This document shows positions 6,725 through 9,106 of a stretch of 9,106 nucleotides of DNA, piece after piece. Every line of letters begins with the position of its first letter. The first letter of the stretch is position 1. The DNA lies in assembly GCA_947631715.1 (NCBI GenBank), contig CANRMK010000078.1, positions 1 through 9,106 on the forward strand, read 5' to 3'. This DNA is from an uncultured Acetatifactor sp. (GTDB lineage: Bacteria > Bacillota > Clostridia > Lachnospirales > Lachnospiraceae). The notes beneath the pieces were generated by a model. It did no database searches. It saw nothing but the letters and a program-made list of their open reading frames with translations, and was not told the origin of the DNA. The position numbers and the translations under genes were made by a program.

Positions 6725-8476
6725 CTAGTCCCGCACCTTGATATGCACTTCCCGGAGCTGCTGCTCGGTGACCTCGCCGGGAGCGCCGCACATAAGATCC
6801 TGGCCGGAGCCGCTCATGGGGAAAGCGATCACCTCGCGGATATTTTCCTCCCCCCGAAGAAGCATCAGCATCCTGTCCACCCCGGGCGCCATTCCCGCGT
6901 GAGGGGGCGCACCGAACTGAAAGGCCTGATACAGCGCTCCGAACTTGGTTTTCAGCGTCTCCTCGTCATAGCCCGCGATCTCAAAAGCCTTTACCATAAT
7001 ATTCATGTCGTGGTTGCGCACAGCGCCGGAGGAAAGCTCCACACCGTTGCACACAATGTCGTACTGATAGGCCAGCACTTCCAGAGGATCCTTTGTCTCA
7101 AGCGCTTCCAGCCCCCCTTGAGGCATGGAGAAAGGATTATGGGTGAACGCAGGCTTCTTTGTCTCCGGATCCAGCTCATACATGGGAAAATCATTCACAT
7201 AGCAGAACCGGAATGCGCACTTCTCGATCAGATCCAGCTTTTCGCCCAGCTCCGTGCGGATCTTCCCCGCATAAAAGTTTGCCCGCTCCTCCTTGTCGGC
7301 TATAAAGAAGATGGTGTCCCCCGGCTCCAGCCCCGCCAGCTCCCTCATGCTGTCTTTCAGCTCATCGGGAATAAATTTATCGATAGGGCCCTTGTAGGAC
7401 AGATCCTCCGCCACCTCCAGATAGCCCAGGCCTCCCATGCCCAGGGAAGTGGCGAACTGCAGAAGCTTTTCATGAAAGCCCTTGCTCATCTGTGCGTGGA
7501 CCTTTATGGCGCGGACAGTACGGCCCAGGAACGGCTTAAAGGTGCATTTCTGGAAAAAGTCCGTCAGATCCATGATCCGCAGGGGATTGCGCAGATCCGG
7601 CTTGTCGGTTCCGAACTCCAGCATGGCCTGTGCGTAGCTGATGACCGGATAAGGCGCCTTTGTCACGGTCCACCCCTCCGGCGCAAACTTTTCAAATGCA
7701 GCGGAGAGCACTTCCTCGCCCACCCTGAACACGTCCTCCTGAGTGGCAAAGCTCATCTCAAAGTCCAGCTGATAGAATTCTCCGGGGGAACGGTCCGCCC
7801 GGGCGTCCTCGTCCCGAAAGCAGGGGGCGATCTGAAAATATTTGTCTATGCCGGAAGCCATCAAAAGCTGCTTATACTGCTGAGGCGCCTGGGGCAGCGC
7901 ATAGAATTTTCCCTTGAACCGCCTGGAGGGCACTATATAATCTCTGGCTCCCTCGGGCGAGGAGGCACAGAGAATGGGGGTCTGTATCTCCACAAATCCC
8001 ATCTCCGTCATCTTCTGCCTTAAGAATGCAATGACCTGGGAACGGAAGAGAATGTTGTCCCGCACCTTGGCGTTCCTCAGATCCAGATAGCGGTATTTTA
8101 ACCGGATCTCCTCTCTGGTCTCACGGGAGGTCATCACCTCAAAGGGCAGCTGCTGGTATACCTTGCCTAACACTGTGATCTCCTTAGCCTCCAGCTCGAT
8201 GGTACCGGTGGGAAGCTTGGGGTTATAAGTCTCCTCGTCCCGCTTTTCCACAGGGCCGGCTATGCTGACGCAGGTTTCCTTGCTCAGCCCTTTCAAAAGC
8301 GCTGTATTGCGCAGGACTACCTGCAGCACACCGTACATATCCCGCAGATCAATGAACGATACGCCTCCGTGATCCCGGATATTTTCTACCCATCCCGCCA
8401 CACGCAGGTTTTCTCCGATGTGCTGTTCCCCTATTTCACCGATGGTCAGATCTCTGTAACAGTTCCTGATGCTCAT
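6725..8476 (-). CDS. aspS: Aspartyl-tRNA synthetase, bacterial type, probably non-discriminating (Asp/Asn)
   Basis: This class II synthetase attaches aspartate to tRNA-Asp and, by context, probably also to tRNA-Asn as substrate for GatCAB. Counted from the ATG at 8476 it has 583 residues, normal for the bacterial type. It has an N-terminal OB-fold anticodon domain with RDHGGVSFIDLRD (34-46), a flipping loop ASSPEGARDYIVPSR (171-185) and motif 2 FRDEDARADR (220-229). A GAD insert follows (about 256-386), then motif 3 APGVDRMLMLL (530-540). The His in RDHGG matches the residue reported for non-discriminating bacterial AspRS, where E. coli has Leu. Motif 2 continues as SPGEFYQLDFEMSF, one residue longer than the usual QPEFTQLD. 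The ATG at 8476 is preferred over upstream ATGs at 8482, 8488 and 8578 because GGAG lies six bases before it and the family starts here. It heads the operon. Confidence 0.96.
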   Translation of the reverse strand: MSIRNCYRDLTIGEIGEQHIGENLRVAGWVENIRDHGGVSFIDLRDMYGVLQVVLRNTALLKGLSKETCVSIAGPVEKRDEETYNPKLPTGTIELEAKEITVLGKVYQQLPFEVMTSRETREEIRLKYRYLDLRNAKVRDNILFRSQVIAFLRQKMTEMGFVEIQTPILCASSPEGARDYIVPSRRFKGKFYALPQAPQQYKQLLMASGIDKYFQIAPCFRDEDARADRSPGEFYQLDFEMSFATQEDVFRVGEEVLSAAFEKFAPEGWTVTKAPYPVISYAQAMLEFGTDKPDLRNPLRIMDLTDFFQKCTFKPFLGRTVRAIKVHAQMSKGFHEKLLQFATSLGMGGLGYLEVAEDLSYKGPIDKFIPDELKDSMRELAGLEPGDTIFFIADKEERANFYAGKIRTELGEKLDLIEKCAFRFCYVNDFPMYELDPETKKPAFTHNPFSMPQGGLEALETKDPLEVLAYQYDIVCNGVELSSGAVRNHDMNIMVKAFEIAGYDEETLKTKFGALYQAFQFGAPPHAGMAPGVDRMLMLLRGEENIREVIAFPMSGSGQDLMCGAPGEVTEQQLREVHIKVRD

Positions 8477-8482
8477 TTTCAT

Positions 8483-8486
8483 CTCC
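8483..8486 (-). promoter_or_regulatory. Ribosome binding site deciding the aspS start
   Basis: GGAG on the minus strand lies six bases before the ATG at 8476. Three closely spaced in-frame ATG codons occur (8488, 8482, 8476), and the GGAG overlaps the first of them. The first has only a weak GGA upstream, and the second has no spacing to the GGAG. The third is best placed and also matches where AspRS proteins usually begin. A start at 8488 would add only four residues. Confidence 0.6.
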
Positions 8487-8582
8487 ATTCCAAGCGGACT
8501 GCCTGTTCGCTTTGCGTTTACGCCTTTCTTTTTGCGTGTTCCGAAATCTCCCCCGCATTTCCATGTAAGGATCCGCACACAG

Positions 8583-8617
8583 AAAAATCCCGGAACACAG
8601 TTTCCTGCATTCCGGGA
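8583..8617 (-). terminator. T-box leader terminator
   Basis: TCCCGGAA and TTCCGGGA (8617-8610 and 8595-8588 on the minus strand) form a perfect 8-bp stem with a 14-base loop, followed by five T (8587-8583). The 5' arm overlaps the CCCG needed by the antiterminator, so the two structures are mutually exclusive. It lies 106 bases before the aspS start. Confidence 0.92.
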
Positions 8618-8958
8618 CGAATAATCAAGATTATCCGCGGTACCACCCGCATTGAAAGGCCGTTCCCTCTGGCAGATCTCCCAAAGACATCTCCGGTCTT
8701 TCCCCTCTTGCGCTTAACGGGCGCTGCGTGCTGTCCTAGCATCATGATCCTATCCTCTGATTCTTATTTTTTGCTTCTTGCTTTTTGTTTCTTATGCTTT
8801 GTTCCTTGAGTTTTCAGAGTTTTGGACATGCGGTGTTCAGGCAGCCTGCTCCAGAGCGTTCCCTTTGCCGGTTCCCGCTGACAGCGCTTTCAGTCGGTGA
8901 CGCCGTCTTCCTGTCGTTTTCCCCGGCAAGAGTCTCCTTCATCGCATTTCTCAATTTG
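8583..8958 (-). promoter_or_regulatory. T-box riboswitch leader of the aspS-gatCAB operon, specifier AAC (Asn), overlapping GAA (Glu)
   Basis: The leader begins about seven bases after the -10 and runs to the terminator. Stem I is closed by ATGCG/CGCAT (8947-8943 with 8832-8828) and carries the inner helix TTGCCGG/CCGGCAA. On its 3' side the specifier loop reads GGGAACG followed by CTCTGGAGC. This lines up with the specifier followed by a purine and a UCUUGAGC-like stretch in glyQS-type T-boxes, and sets AAC at 8860-8858 as the codon. Next come stem II (CTCTGA/TCAGAG, 8819-8814 with 8760-8755), a stem IIA/B pseudoknot with CCGTTA (8720-8715) and stem III (AAAGAC/GTCTTT, 8701-8696 with 8688-8683). 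The T-box core TGGTACCGCGG spans 8645-8635. CGGG just before the core can pair with CCCG after it to form the antiterminator, excluding the terminator. Uncharged tRNA should turn the operon on. Confidence 0.95.
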
Positions 8959-8964
8959 TGAGTA

Positions 8965-8993
8965 ATCCTACCACACATTTTTAAAAATTGCAA
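8965..8993 (-). promoter_or_regulatory. Sigma-A promoter of the aspS-gatCAB operon
   Basis: TTGCAA (-35, 8993-8988) and TAGGAT (-10, 8970-8965) are separated by 17 bases on the minus strand. Transcription would start near 8958, ten or so bases before stem I of the T-box, which is the usual distance. The A/T-rich spacer and the fit to the leader support it. Confidence 0.75.
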
Positions 8994-8995
8994 GT

Positions 8996-9013
8996 GATTT
9001 TTCCGGAAAAATC
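8996..9013. promoter_or_regulatory. 18-bp perfect palindrome abutting the aspS promoter
   Basis: GATTTTTCCGGAAAAATC is a perfect inverted repeat with no spacer. It ends two bases upstream of the -35 hexamer of the aspS operon promoter. The position and symmetry suit a dimeric regulator or an UP-like A/T element. It could instead be the remains of a terminator for an upstream gene, but the stem has no loop of its own. No regulator is known from the sequence. Confidence 0.5.
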
Positions 9014-9023
9014 TGCCAAGGTG

Positions 9024-9034
9024 ACAGTTCAGCC
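9024..9034 (+). repeat. Isolated copy of the hairpin-arm word ACAGTTCAGCC
   Basis: This 11-base word is identical to 83-93 and to the reverse complement of 262-272, which lie in the two outer arms of the left-hand inverted repeat. Here it stands alone upstream of the aspS promoter without a nearby inverted partner. It looks like a half of, or a relic of, the same dispersed family. Confidence 0.5.
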
Positions 9035-9045
9035 AAAAATCCCCC

Positions 9046-9105
9046 CTACACGATCCAGCCCCAGATCAGTCCCAGGCGCTCACAGCAGAAATACATTCCT
9101 CTGCA
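9046..9105 (-). CDS. Possible 3' end of an upstream gene (partial)
   Basis: On the minus strand one frame is open from the window edge to a TAG at 9048-9046, reading a 19-residue hydrophobic and aromatic tail that ends GLIWGWIV. A second frame is also open for 12 residues to a TGA at 9068-9066. Both are too short to prove coding. The product cannot be named. Confidence 0.2.
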   Translation of the reverse strand, partial: CRGMYFCCERLGLIWGWIV

Positions 9106-9106
9106 C

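Noticed and set aside
6227..8023. A 598-codon open frame on the plus strand
   Set aside because: It runs antisense across gatA, gatC and aspS including the gaps, has no ribosome binding site or recognisable domain, and exists because the minus-strand genes are GC-rich.
8477..8578. N-terminal extension of AspRS to an ATG at 8578
   Set aside because: The extra 34 residues are lysine- and glycine-rich and unlike AspRS, the start would lie only a few bases after the leader terminator, and a ribosome binding site fits the ATG at 8476.
8833..8840. Alternative specifier in the sequence CTGAACAC near the base of stem I
   Set aside because: It also contains AAC, but it lies next to the closing helix of stem I. 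The GGGAACG followed by CTCTGGAGC aligns better with known specifier loops.

Overview
The window looks like part of a chromosome from a Gram-positive Clostridia, most likely Lachnospiraceae. The grounds are fairly GC-rich coding sequence, AGGAG-type ribosome binding sites, a canonical T-box leader, an Asp-tRNA synthetase encoded with the GatCAB amidotransferase, and a small membrane protein of a type I associate with that family. The organism is inferred from style and content; no marker gene fixes it.

Layout: (1) 1-400 has no gene. It holds a candidate leftward promoter (22-50), a roughly 210-bp imperfect inverted repeat (73-282) followed by a T-rich run, and a strong sigma-A-type promoter (337-365) for the next gene. 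(2) 401-1150 (+) encodes a one-pass membrane protein with an extracytoplasmic part that resembles a solute-binding protein. (3) About 1161-1262 is a very AT-rich tract with a 13-bp tandem repeat, lying between convergent genes. (4) 1260-3257 (-) is a cytoplasmic GH31 alpha-glycosidase with a probable GTG start. (5) 3355-8476 (-) is the operon aspS-gatC-gatA-gatB, read right to left. (6) 8583-8993 (-) holds its promoter, T-box leader and terminator, with an 18-bp perfect palindrome touching the -35 region. (7) 9014-9106 holds another copy of an 11-base word found in both arms of the left-hand inverted repeat, and possibly the tail of an upstream minus-strand gene.

How the genes work together: AspRS probably charges both tRNA-Asp and tRNA-Asn with aspartate. 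GatCAB then amidates Asp-tRNA-Asn, and usually also Glu-tRNA-Gln. The T-box fits this. Its specifier loop reads GGGAACG, in which AAC (Asn) overlaps GAA (Glu) by a one-base shift. This is the arrangement described for the dual-specificity T-box of the transamidation operon in Clostridium acetobutylicum. Low charging of these tRNAs would stabilise the antiterminator and raise expression of the operon. The GH31 gene follows gatB on the same strand with no visible terminator between them, so some read-through is possible, although its function is unrelated.

No mobile-element gene, CRISPR array, rRNA or tRNA was seen. The least explained parts are the long hairpin element at 73-282 and its dispersed sequence word.
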